Assembly: GCF_009857605.1 (NCBI RefSeq)
Contig: NZ_WWCT01000007.1
Span: 1 to 64,000 of the forward strand
DNA: 64,000 nt
DNA from: Duganella levis
GTDB lineage: Bacteria > Pseudomonadota > Gammaproteobacteria > Burkholderiales > Burkholderiaceae_D
Direction of reading: 5' to 3'
Part shown: positions 43,731 to 51,465 of the stretch, piece after piece
How the letters are laid out: each line of letters opens with the position of its first letter
Numbering within the stretch: the stretch's first letter is position 1
Notes under the pieces: model-generated
Told to the model about the DNA's origin: nothing
Database searches by the model: none
Seen by the model: the letters and a program-made list of their open reading frames with translations, nothing else
Program-made: the position numbers and the translations under genes

Positions 43731-44369
43731 ATGAAAAAGATTCTAGAAAATGTTAATACTCCGCTTTACGCAGGCATTCTCGCTCCAGTTCTACTGGCTT
43801 TGGGAACGTGGGAGCCCCTTGTAAAATCGTCTCTTGGGGAAGCGTATGGCGTAGCCGGTGGCTCTAGTACCGCCATTTATATTTACGCCATCACCATAGC
43901 ACTTTTAGTTGCCAACATATTCTCCGATAAAATACGGAAGGATATCGCAAACCGCTTGCAGATTGTTGCAATGATCGTTGTAACGGGATGTCTTATATTT
44001 GGCCTTCAGGTAACAATCGAAGGTATGCAATGGTTCAATGTACAGACTGCTTTCAATGTTCCTGGAATAGAGGGGGCAAATTTGGACGCATTTTGGGCTA
44101 CGCTTTCCAACTTCGGCGTGGGAGAAACGTCCATGGGCAGTTTGCGCAGTCTCTATGAAACCTGGGGGCCTATGGTGGCGCAAAATGATATTCCGGTTTA
44201 CCAAAATACAATCAATAGCCTGAATCCAGCGCAGTTAAAAAGCCTGCTCGCCGCCGGCGAAATCAGCTATTTTGTTATTCCGGCAGGAATTTTATTTTAT
44301 CTAGCCAGTTTCATTTCGCAAATTTTTGTATTACTCTCCATATCAAAAAATAAAAATAAATTTTCTTAA
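43731..44369 (+). CDS. Four-helix membrane protein
   Basis: The 212-residue protein has four probable membrane helices: PLYAGILAPVLLALGTW, STAIYIYAITIALLVANIF, RLQIVAMIVVTGCLIFGLQV and YFVIPAGILFYLASFISQIFVLL. A polar loop of about 80 residues lies between helices three and four. No family is recognised. Its base composition is clearly more AT-rich than the chromosome around it, which suggests recent acquisition. Confidence 0.6.
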   Translation: MKKILENVNTPLYAGILAPVLLALGTWEPLVKSSLGEAYGVAGGSSTAIYIYAITIALLVANIFSDKIRKDIANRLQIVAMIVVTGCLIFGLQVTIEGMQWFNVQTAFNVPGIEGANLDAFWATLSNFGVGETSMGSLRSLYETWGPMVAQNDIPVYQNTINSLNPAQLKSLLAAGEISYFVIPAGILFYLASFISQIFVLLSISKNKNKFS

Positions 44370-44392
44370 CTATATCAATCAAAGTTTAAAAT

Positions 44393-44749
44393 ATGAAAAA
44401 ATTATACGCTGCCATTTTATGTTTCATCGTGCTGGCTGGATGCAACAAACAGGAAGCCTCCAAATCAGTCAATCCACCGTTGACAGAAATCATGCTGACG
44501 ACGCTTCCGGAAGTAGCGGGCTATCACACGGAGAAGACGTTTGGAATTGTCTGTGCCTGGAATGATTATGACGGTAATGGTGCGTTCTCAATCGAAGGAA
44601 TGTTTCAATTACTTAGAGACAGTGCAAAAAAATCAGGAGCCAATGCCGTAGTGAATATTCATATTACGGGCAACAGCTATGATGCTCAAGGAAGTAAATG
44701 GGTAATCGCCCACACGATGACTTGTGGTGATTCAGTTGTTGTGAAATAG
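44393..44749 (+). CDS. Small lipoprotein
   Basis: The lipobox LAGC (Cys17) in MKKLYAAILCFIVLAGC predicts a lipoprotein. The 100-residue mature part includes FQLLRDSAKKSGANAVVNIHITGNSY, a pattern seen in small YbjQ- or DUF4156-like envelope proteins where 'GANAVV' is frequent, but the match is too weak to name. The gene is AT-rich like its upstream neighbour. Confidence 0.6.
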   Translation: MKKLYAAILCFIVLAGCNKQEASKSVNPPLTEIMLTTLPEVAGYHTEKTFGIVCAWNDYDGNGAFSIEGMFQLLRDSAKKSGANAVVNIHITGNSYDAQGSKWVIAHTMTCGDSVVVK

Positions 44750-44801
44750 TTATTTCATCAGTACCTAAAAATTTTCTAACCCGACGCTGCGTGGAATAGC
44801 A

Positions 44802-45398
44802 ATGAAACGAATACTAGGTATCGCAATGGCTGCATGGTTGAGCACTGGCACCGTTTGGGCCGATCCAGTTGAGGAAGGTAATGCTGCCTTTCTTCGCGGC
44901 GACTACGATAAGGGCATAGCCTTGGTTTTACCACTTGCCACTAAGGGTGATGCCAGCGCGCAATCCTATTTGGGCTGGATGTATCGAAGCCTGCCGGGTA
45001 ACCGGCGGGACGAAATGCAAGCATACAAGTGGCTCCGTCTGGCCGCCGCGCAGGGAGATGCTCCAGCCCAATTCAACCTCGGGGTGATGTACTACTTCGG
45101 GTATGGCGTGACGCAGGATTATGCGCAGGCAGTCAGGTTGTTTACTTTGTCGGCGGAACAGGGCTATGCAGACCCCCAATTCAATCTAGGCATGGCTTAC
45201 TTGAATGGCCAAGGGGTGAAGCAGGATGATGTAACCGCCCATATGTGGTTCAATCTTGCTGCTGCAATGGGTATCGAACGGGCAAGAAATAATCGCGATC
45301 TCTTAAGCAAACGAATGACCGCAGATCAGATTGCGGAAGCACAAAAGATGGCGCATGAGTGTCAAGAGAGGCATTTTAAAGAATGTCGGCGTTCTTAA
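44802..45398 (+). CDS. Secreted Sel1-repeat protein
   Basis: A signal peptide (MKRILGIAMAAWLSTGTVWA) is followed by about four Sel1-like repeats: GDASAQSYLGWMYRS, GDAPAQFNLGVMYYFGYGVTQDYAQAVRLF, GYADPQFNLGMAYLNGQGVKQDDVTAHMWF, then NLAAAMGIERARNNRDLLSKRMTADQIAEAQ, a common Sel1 end. Sel1 repeats bind proteins. 198 aa. No partner can be named. Confidence 0.82.
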   Translation: MKRILGIAMAAWLSTGTVWADPVEEGNAAFLRGDYDKGIALVLPLATKGDASAQSYLGWMYRSLPGNRRDEMQAYKWLRLAAAQGDAPAQFNLGVMYYFGYGVTQDYAQAVRLFTLSAEQGYADPQFNLGMAYLNGQGVKQDDVTAHMWFNLAAAMGIERARNNRDLLSKRMTADQIAEAQKMAHECQERHFKECRRS

Positions 45399-45603
45399 GC
45401 GCAGCATCAGCTCCGGCCAAGCCAGTGTGGCTGGAGCAGCTTAGCTATCACAGGTGCGTTTCCAATTGACAGTATCCATCAGCGCCTGTCATAAAATTGA
45501 TATACTTACATCTCTTCATTGGTCACTGCGCCTCAATATCGCGCAGCTGGCCTGCCGTCAAGTTCTCACCTAACCCCGTGAGCAATTCCTCAAGGTGAGA
45601 ACT

Positions 45604-45807
45604 ATGCAATCTCGTACCAATCAACGGTTTTCCGAGGCTGTCGAGCAGGCGGTCGTCATCGATGCGCTGAGTGGCGCGGCTACGGCCTGGGCGTTTCTGG
45701 AGGCGCATGATATGCCGAGGGAGACCATCCTGCGCGTGCTGTCTACCGCCTCCGTCCGCCGCCGCGGCGATACACCCACCGCCACCACCATCGAAAAATG
45801 CCGCTAG
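45604..45807 (+). CDS. Small hypothetical protein
   Basis: The 67-residue frame starts at ATG 45604 with AAGGTGAG 6 bp upstream. It contains RFSEAVEQAVVIDALSGAATAWAFLEAHDMPRETILRVLS, which reads as a helical protein with normal host codon use. Similar short proteins are common in Oxalobacteraceae, but no role is known to me. Confidence 0.5.
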   Translation: MQSRTNQRFSEAVEQAVVIDALSGAATAWAFLEAHDMPRETILRVLSTASVRRRGDTPTATTIEKCR

Positions 45808-45885
45808 CCGGCTGCTGCACCGCGCGGCCGGAAACGAGTCTGTAAGCTACACTGGTCTCACTTTATTATTAAATGGAGCCGAGAC

Positions 45886-46770
45886 ATGACCCGCAAGACC
45901 GCCGCCGATTTTGATCCGGAAGTCCTCAAGCTGTTCGACCAGTACGTACACGGCGGCATCAGCCGCCGTGGTTTCCTGTCGTCCGCCACCCGTTATGCGG
46001 TGGGCGGCACGACGGCGGCCGGTCTGCTGGCCACGCTGAGCCCGAGCTTTGCGGCGCCGCTGGTCACGCCGGACGACAAGCGCATCACCGCCCGCTATGT
46101 CGAGCTGCCTTCGCCGCAGGGCAATGGCAAGGTGCGTGGTTATCTGGTGTCGCCTGCCGGCGCCAAGGGCAAGCTGCCGACAGTGCTGGTGGTGCACGAG
46201 AACCGCGGCCTGAATCCGCACATCGAAGACATCGCGCGCCGCCTGGCGCTGGACGGGTTTATCGCCTTTGCGCCGGACGCGCTGTCCCCGCTGGGCGGCT
46301 ATCCGGGCGACGAGGACAAGGCGCGCGATTTGTTCGGCAAGCTGGACCAGCCGAAGACGCGTGCCGATTTCGTCGCCGCCGCGCGTTGGCTGCAACAGCA
46401 GCCGGAGGGCAACGGCAAGCTGGGCGTGGTGGGCTTCTGCTACGGCGGCGGCATCGCCAACTATCTGGCGACACAGCTGCCGGATCTGCTGGCGGCCGTG
46501 CCGTTCTACGGCGCCCAGCCGAAGGCGGAAGATGCGGCGCGCATCAAGGCCCATCTGCTGATCCACGATGCCGGCAAGGACGAACGCATCCGCGCCGGCT
46601 GGCCAGCCTACGAAAAAGCCTTGAAGGAAGCCGGCGTGCACTACGAGTACCACGTCTATCCCGGCGTTGAGCACGGCTTCAACAACGACACCACGCCACG
46701 CTACGACGAGGCCGCCGCCAAGCTGGCCTGGCAGCGCACGGTCGACTTCTTGCGCGCCCGCCTGGCATAA
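45886..46770 (+). CDS. Secreted dienelactone hydrolase-family protein
   Basis: A Tat-type leader (SRRGFLSSATRYAVGGTTAAGLLATLSPSFAAP) precedes an alpha/beta hydrolase of the dienelactone hydrolase family. The nucleophile Cys is in GFCYGGG, the acid Asp in DAGKDERI and the His in VEHGFNNDT. KLPTVLVVHENRGLNPHIEDIARRLALDGF is the family oxyanion block. 294 aa. Substrates of secreted members are not well established. It converges on a second Tat-exported hydrolase. Confidence 0.88.
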   Translation: MTRKTAADFDPEVLKLFDQYVHGGISRRGFLSSATRYAVGGTTAAGLLATLSPSFAAPLVTPDDKRITARYVELPSPQGNGKVRGYLVSPAGAKGKLPTVLVVHENRGLNPHIEDIARRLALDGFIAFAPDALSPLGGYPGDEDKARDLFGKLDQPKTRADFVAAARWLQQQPEGNGKLGVVGFCYGGGIANYLATQLPDLLAAVPFYGAQPKAEDAARIKAHLLIHDAGKDERIRAGWPAYEKALKEAGVHYEYHVYPGVEHGFNNDTTPRYDEAAAKLAWQRTVDFLRARLA

Positions 46771-46773
46771 AAA

Positions 46774-46801
46774 CTCCCCGCGTTGTTCGCGGGGGTTTTT
46801 A
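46774..46801. terminator. Terminator between convergent hydrolases
   Basis: CCCCGCG and CGCGGGG form a 7-bp stem with a 5-nt loop followed by GTTTTT, 5 bp after the dienelactone hydrolase stop and 8 bp before the opposite-strand stop. The A-run on the left lets it work in both directions. Confidence 0.85.
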
Positions 46802-46808
46802 CTTACGA

Positions 46809-47816
46809 TTACGATTTGGCGAAGGCCAGGAAGTCGTTGTTGAACTTCTCTTTGTGCGTGTCGGTCAAACCGTGTGGCGCGCCTGGGTAGGTGATCAGCT
46901 TGGCGTGTTTCACGATCTTGGCCGAAGCGATGCCGGCGGCTTTGATCGGCACGATCTGGTCGTCTTCACCGTGGATGATCAGCGTCGGCTTGTCGAACTT
47001 TTTCAGGTCTTCGCGGAAGTCGGTTTCCGAGAAGGCTTTGATCGAATCGTAGGTGTTCTTGAAGCCGCCTTGCATACCCTGTGCATACCAGGCCTGGATG
47101 ATGCCTTGCGACGGTTTGGCGCCAGGACGGTTGTAGTTGTAGAACGGGCCGGACGCCAGGTCCAGGTACAGCTGGCCGCGATCCTTGATCGAGGCGGCGC
47201 GGATGCCGTCAAACACTTCCAGCGGCGTGCCGTCCGGATTGTCGGCGGTTTTCAGCATCAGCGGCGGCACCGCCGAGATCAGGCCCAGCTTGGCGATGCG
47301 TTTGGTGCCGTGACGGCCGACATACCGCGCCACTTCGCCGCCGCCGGTCGAAAAGCCGGCCAGGATGATGTTGTTCAGGTTCAGCGCTTCGATCACTTGC
47401 GCCAGGTCGTCGGCGTAGTGGTCCATGTCGTTGCCGTCCCAAGGCTGGCTGGAACGGCCGTGGCCGCGGCGGTCATGGGTAATCACGCGGAAACCGTTAT
47501 TGGCCAGGAAGAACGCTGCCGACTCCCAGCTGTCCGCATTCAGCGGCCAGCCGTGGCTCAGCACGACTGGCTGGCCGTTGCGTGGGCCCCAGTCTTTGTA
47601 ATAGATCTCGACGCCGTCGCGGGTGGTGATGGTGCTGGCGGTTTTGCTCACAGGACCTTTGCCCGCTGCGACTGGAGCGGCTTCTGCACTACCGCCGGCC
47701 ATCGCGGCCAGCGGCACGGCAACAGCGGCTACTGCGGCGCCTGCGCCACTGAACATTGCGGAACGACGGGACAGGCTAACTTGGTCTTGGGTATTGTTGC
47801 TCATGATAGGCTCCAT
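46809..47816 (-). CDS. Secreted haloperoxidase-like alpha/beta hydrolase
   Basis: A Tat-type leader ([28 protein letters not shown]) precedes a cofactor-free haloperoxidase/arylesterase-type hydrolase. Nucleophile Ser lies in [17 protein letters not shown], Asp in HGEDDQIVP and His in [30 protein letters not shown] is the oxyanion segment. 335 aa with ATG 47816, or 331 from 47804. The promoter region upstream borders the Tn7-like element. Confidence 0.88.
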   Translation of the reverse strand: MEPIMSNNTQDQVSLSRRSAMFSGAGAAVAAVAVPLAAMAGGSAEAAPVAAGKGPVSKTASTITTRDGVEIYYKDWGPRNGQPVVLSHGWPLNADSWESAAFFLANNGFRVITHDRRGHGRSSQPWDGNDMDHYADDLAQVIEALNLNNIILAGFSTGGGEVARYVGRHGTKRIAKLGLISAVPPLMLKTADNPDGTPLEVFDGIRAASIKDRGQLYLDLASGPFYNYNRPGAKPSQGIIQAWYAQGMQGGFKNTYDSIKAFSETDFREDLKKFDKPTLIIHGEDDQIVPIKAAGIASAKIVKHAKLITYPGAPHGLTDTHKEKFNNDFLAFAKS

Positions 47817-47937
47817 TTATTTAGGTAACTATTAAGTAGTGAACTATTATTTTCAGTCTTGCCGGGCTGTACTGCGCTGCCCATGTGCTTAATATATATC
47901 GCGAACTATTCAATAGCAAGCTATTTTTAAAAATAAA

Positions 47938-47964
47938 AAAAGCCGGGGATGGTCCCCGGCTTTT
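47938..47964. terminator. Strong bidirectional hairpin at the left transposon border
   Basis: A 12-bp stem (AAAAGCCGGGGA / TCCCCGGCTTTT) with a 3-nt loop is flanked by A-rich DNA on the left and TTTT on the right. No gene ends next to it: the hydrolase on the left starts here, and the transposon begins on the right. It may be the terminator of a gene displaced by the insertion. Confidence 0.7.
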
Positions 47965-47974
47965 CTATTCCTTT

Positions 47975-48034
47975 GAAAAATAGTTAAGAACTCCGAAAAA
48001 TAGTTGAGAACTGCGAAAAATAGTTGAGAACCGT
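47975..48034 (+). repeat. Three tandem 20-bp repeats, probable TnsB sites of transposon end
   Basis: Three contiguous copies (47975-47994, 47995-48014, 48015-48034) follow GAAAAATAGTTGAGAACTGC with few changes. The unit is very close to TnsB-binding sites of Tn7 such as GACAAAATAGTTGGGAACTG. Their orientation reads into the element, as at Tn7 ends, and the contiguous spacing resembles the Tn7 right end. Confidence 0.75.
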
Positions 48035-48052
48035 TGTTACGGGAAAGTGAAT

Positions 48053-49018
48053 GTGAAAATGGCAACCAAATTACCTCCTATGCCTGGCCTCCTCTTAGAT
48101 TGGTTTCCAGGGGAAAGCCTTTACAGCCTTATCGCTCGTGAGCATTCGATTAGCGGCCGTAAGAAGGCTGTGGCAACCATCAACCATTTTTTTGGCATGG
48201 CGAAGGAACGAGGACTGAAGGACGGAAGAACAGAGATGGACTGTTTGATGGAACGAACAGAAGGCGCGTTGGGCCCCATAGATAAAATACTCAAAGAGCG
48301 TACGATTTTGCGCTATTACCGCCCATTTCTAAGGCAGCGTGAGAGGCGTCTCGTACATCCTGGAAAATTCGGTGGCGTGGATATGTTGAAGTTTCCTTTG
48401 GGGCTGCATACCGGTAGATACTTGATGCTGTATCCGCTTAAGGGATGCCGTGCTTGTGTAGAGGAAGACCGGACGACGACTGGAATGCCATATTGGCGGT
48501 TGGAACATCAGTACCCAGGCGTATGGGTCTGCCTTAAACATGATCAACCGCTTTTTCGCACGACCGCTTTGCCGGCGGCATCCGACAGATTTCATCTAGT
48601 GACACCTAACGTGGCAGATCTTTCGGAAATGCCGGGACACTTGCGAGACCCCGGAAGATTCCAGAAGTTTCGTTGCCTAGCTGAGTTCGTCGTATCCATC
48701 ACAACTCAGTTTGAGGCTGGCTTGGACCCGATGGAAGATATTCGTAAGCGCTTTTATACGTTCGCAGACAGCTCTGGTTTGGTAACAGGTACGAGTAAGC
48801 TGCGCGGATATCATCACTCCAAGGTGGGAGCAATATCCAGGCGCTTCGAGCATTTCATGCCGACGTTCAACGATGCGCCGGAATTCGGAGCGATGTTCCC
48901 GACCCTACACATTGCACATAACTACGTGTCGCGCTATCTCAACGCAGAGAGTCGGCTCTACCCTAATGAGCACCTGTTCCTCGCTGCTTGGGTGGAATTT
49001 GAGCGTATCGGCGCATAA
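48053..49018 (+). CDS. tniQ: TniQ-family transposition protein (copy 1)
   Basis: The N-terminal TniQ block (LLLDWFPGESLYSLIAREHSISG) and zinc-finger signature (CRACVEEDRTTTGMPYWRLEHQYPGVWVCLKHDQPL, with Cys-x2-Cys and Cys-x2-His) identify the family. TniQ/TnsD proteins link target recognition to TnsC. The GTG at 48053 has GGGA 8 bp upstream; GTG 48047 and ATG 48059 are alternatives. 321 aa, which is short for a TnsD. It begins 19 bp inside the tandem repeats and converges on the transposase operon. Confidence 0.88.
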   Translation: MKMATKLPPMPGLLLDWFPGESLYSLIAREHSISGRKKAVATINHFFGMAKERGLKDGRTEMDCLMERTEGALGPIDKILKERTILRYYRPFLRQRERRLVHPGKFGGVDMLKFPLGLHTGRYLMLYPLKGCRACVEEDRTTTGMPYWRLEHQYPGVWVCLKHDQPLFRTTALPAASDRFHLVTPNVADLSEMPGHLRDPGRFQKFRCLAEFVVSITTQFEAGLDPMEDIRKRFYTFADSSGLVTGTSKLRGYHHSKVGAISRRFEHFMPTFNDAPEFGAMFPTLHIAHNYVSRYLNAESRLYPNEHLFLAAWVEFERIGA

Positions 49019-49027
49019 GTAAATAGC

Positions 49028-50170
49028 CTACTTCAGCTGACTACTTTTGAACGGATTCGCTTGGCGACGAACCAGAGTTGACGGCCAAACGAAAGGATTT
49101 GGGAATAGCTGCCTTCGATCGCCGATGGCTGTGACCAGATCCATAAGCTTTTCCAATGCCCCAGGTAGGATACACGCTGCTAACATGTAAGCGGATGCAG
49201 GCACATTTCGCGGCGAGCGACGCAGCGTTTCATCAATAAGTTGCAGCAGTTTTTTTCCTCCTTTCGAGTATGGACCTGGAACTATGGTATTCAACCATGT
49301 TGCCGGGAAGGCTCGGACAACCTCCTCGCCAATTTTGTGTCGCAGTCCGATGTCGTCGTACATGTTGTATCCGTGTTCATCCGCTATCGGTCGAAATGTC
49401 TTCCATATCAAGTTTTTTGAGGTACTTCTTGACGTTCCCAAAAGAACTGCGGATAAAGCCAAAAAATTTTGTACATTAGGGTTGGCTGCAGCTTTGAGTA
49501 AGCTAGGCGTGTAGCACAAACTGCGTGACGCAAGTGCTGCGGGCGAGTGGATTAAAGACCCCATCGTACTCACATAACGTAGAGCTAAATTGTGCTTGGG
49601 GCACATGTACATTCCCGGAAGCTGGTGCAAGCGTCGCCAGTAGGCCATCCCGTACTTTGCTAAGTCGGTTTCGATGCAAAATGTGCAGAAACGGGATTCG
49701 ATGCCCGTGGTCTTGAGATTGAAAAGTAAGGTTATCTCGTGCCGTGAAATTAATTCGCCGTGGACCAATCCAAGCTCATTGCTTACGATGCCCTGTCGGT
49801 ATGGAAGAAAGGTGTGTTCTCTAACGAATTCGATAATTGGCTTCTCTGTGTACATCGCCAACGCTGTCAACGAGCTTGCCGACGCCGAAGGAATTGGCAG
49901 CGAATCGTGGAATGCTTTTGAACTCAAAAAATCTTTAATTTCGTTTGCGCTGAGACCATTGCAGCGGGCGATTCTACCGAGGTAGGAGGTGTAAATTTCG
50001 TCGGGAAAAGCGGTTGGAAAAAGCAAGATATGGTCCAAAGGATAGGTTTCGACTGGCGCGCACAACGGCTGAGAGAACGTCTTGGAGCCAGCCACTGCCG
50101 TTGCAAAGCACATTGCAGGATCCGGCGAAGTTGTTGAGGGAGATGGTGAGGCGGGAAGAGGCGGACGCAA
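49028..50170 (-). CDS. tniQ: TniQ-family transposition protein (copy 2)
   Basis: The TniQ N-terminal block (LLFPTAFPDEIYTSYLGRIARCNGLSANEI) and zinc finger (CTFCIETDLAKYGMAYWRRLHQLPGMYMCPKHNLAL) are intact. 380 aa; the first 19 residues are low-complexity and an internal Met (50113) may be the true start. It is the last gene of the tnsABC-tniQ operon, in the position of tnsD in Tn7. The sequence differs strongly from copy 1, so the two may serve different targets. Confidence 0.88.
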   Translation of the reverse strand: MRPPLPASPSPSTTSPDPAMCFATAVAGSKTFSQPLCAPVETYPLDHILLFPTAFPDEIYTSYLGRIARCNGLSANEIKDFLSSKAFHDSLPIPSASASSLTALAMYTEKPIIEFVREHTFLPYRQGIVSNELGLVHGELISRHEITLLFNLKTTGIESRFCTFCIETDLAKYGMAYWRRLHQLPGMYMCPKHNLALRYVSTMGSLIHSPAALASRSLCYTPSLLKAAANPNVQNFLALSAVLLGTSRSTSKNLIWKTFRPIADEHGYNMYDDIGLRHKIGEEVVRAFPATWLNTIVPGPYSKGGKKLLQLIDETLRRSPRNVPASAYMLAACILPGALEKLMDLVTAIGDRRQLFPNPFVWPSTLVRRQANPFKSSQLK

Positions 50171-50220
50171 ATCCGATTGAAAGTTATCCGCCTCTGCTCA
50201 CTTTAGTAAGCTCACATGCT

Positions 50221-51465
50221 TTAGTTCGGTGTCCAGAAGAAGTTCTCCGTCGCCCTCAGATCGGAGAAATTACGCATCCTCGCTGGATCATTTGAGCGTG
50301 CAGCGTCGAGGCCGGACTTTAAGGGCGCTATATATATATCAGCCGCATACTTAAAATCTTCTACCCTGAGCTCATCGCCGCTTCCTCGATCGAAGGCCAC
50401 TCGGTGTGCCAAGAACCAAAGAGCAATGATCATTCGAACTATTCCTCCAGTTAGTTCCAGAATGAGCGTCGCGAGCGCTTCGCTATACTCAAGTCGTCTC
50501 GAAACGTACTGGTAATTAAGCAGGGTCTCCAGCAATGTTTGGTAGAACTCATCCTGGATGGTCCGGTAGGGATTGAGCTGATGCCTCCCAGCGAACATGA
50601 TTCGTTGAGATGTGGAAAGCCGCGAATTCAAAGCAGAAAAACCGTCTAATGTTCCCGATATCAGTAGCGGGATACCGCCGTTCATGAATCCAAGCAGTGC
50701 TCGAAGAGTTTCGTCCTCGACAATAGCAAGATTCGGAATCTCATCGTCACTGGCTTTTTTTGAGCGACGGGTCGCCAGTGTTGGTATCTTGAACAAATTT
50801 TGGATCTCATCAAGATGAAGTAAGCCGAGAAAGCTGCTCTTCGCTGCGCGCCTCCAGCGTTCCAACAACTGCCTGCCTGTGGATGTACCAGCCTCTCGTG
50901 ATAGCACAGAGCTGAACCGGTCTTCACCGCACACTCGATCCATTTCGTACATCAGTCTCGCCGCAAGATCTTTCGCTTTTCCCGACGCAGGTACTTCAAC
51001 AGAGAGATAGACTAACTGCTTGAAGGGTCTTGAGGATCCCGGAAATTTCTCATGCATTATCGTCTGCTCAAATGAACACAATTTGTGCTGTATGCTCGTG
51101 GTTTTACCGGTGCCCGCTGGGCCAGTCATTGAGGCGCTCATTGCTGGTGGCCGCGGGCGCCGGACTGAGTCAGTTTCCTCAGAAATGTGTGCCCATGTTT
51201 CCGGAAGACGAGGGTCCAGGGTTCGGTAGTTACCGCGAATAATAAGGTCGATGGCATCACTCAATTGAAGCTCAGTATCAGACGCAATGTGGAGTTCCTG
51301 AAGTACCAACATGTGATGTAGTCGTTCGTGACGTGGTATAGCTTCAACGTTCTTCGGCATCGGCGGCAAATACGTTAAGCGGTCCATTGTCTGCTCACGA
51401 TTTAGCAGTTGTGGCATGCGATCGATCAAAATGTTTTGGTCATACAGTTTGAGTTGAGTGTTCAT
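50221..51465 (-). CDS. tnsC: Tn7-like AAA+ regulator TnsC
   Basis: Walker A GPAGTGKTT (residues 115-123) and Walker B LLHLDEIQ (Asp219-Glu220) mark the AAA+ ATPase. TnsC bridges target selector and transposase and gives target immunity in Tn7. Sensor-1 segment IPLLISGTLDG and AGRHQLNPY follow. 414 aa. Its start overlaps the tnsB stop (ATGA), so the two are coupled. Confidence 0.92.
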   Translation of the reverse strand: MNTQLKLYDQNILIDRMPQLLNREQTMDRLTYLPPMPKNVEAIPRHERLHHMLVLQELHIASDTELQLSDAIDLIIRGNYRTLDPRLPETWAHISEETDSVRRPRPPAMSASMTGPAGTGKTTSIQHKLCSFEQTIMHEKFPGSSRPFKQLVYLSVEVPASGKAKDLAARLMYEMDRVCGEDRFSSVLSREAGTSTGRQLLERWRRAAKSSFLGLLHLDEIQNLFKIPTLATRRSKKASDDEIPNLAIVEDETLRALLGFMNGGIPLLISGTLDGFSALNSRLSTSQRIMFAGRHQLNPYRTIQDEFYQTLLETLLNYQYVSRRLEYSEALATLILELTGGIVRMIIALWFLAHRVAFDRGSGDELRVEDFKYAADIYIAPLKSGLDAARSNDPARMRNFSDLRATENFFWTPN

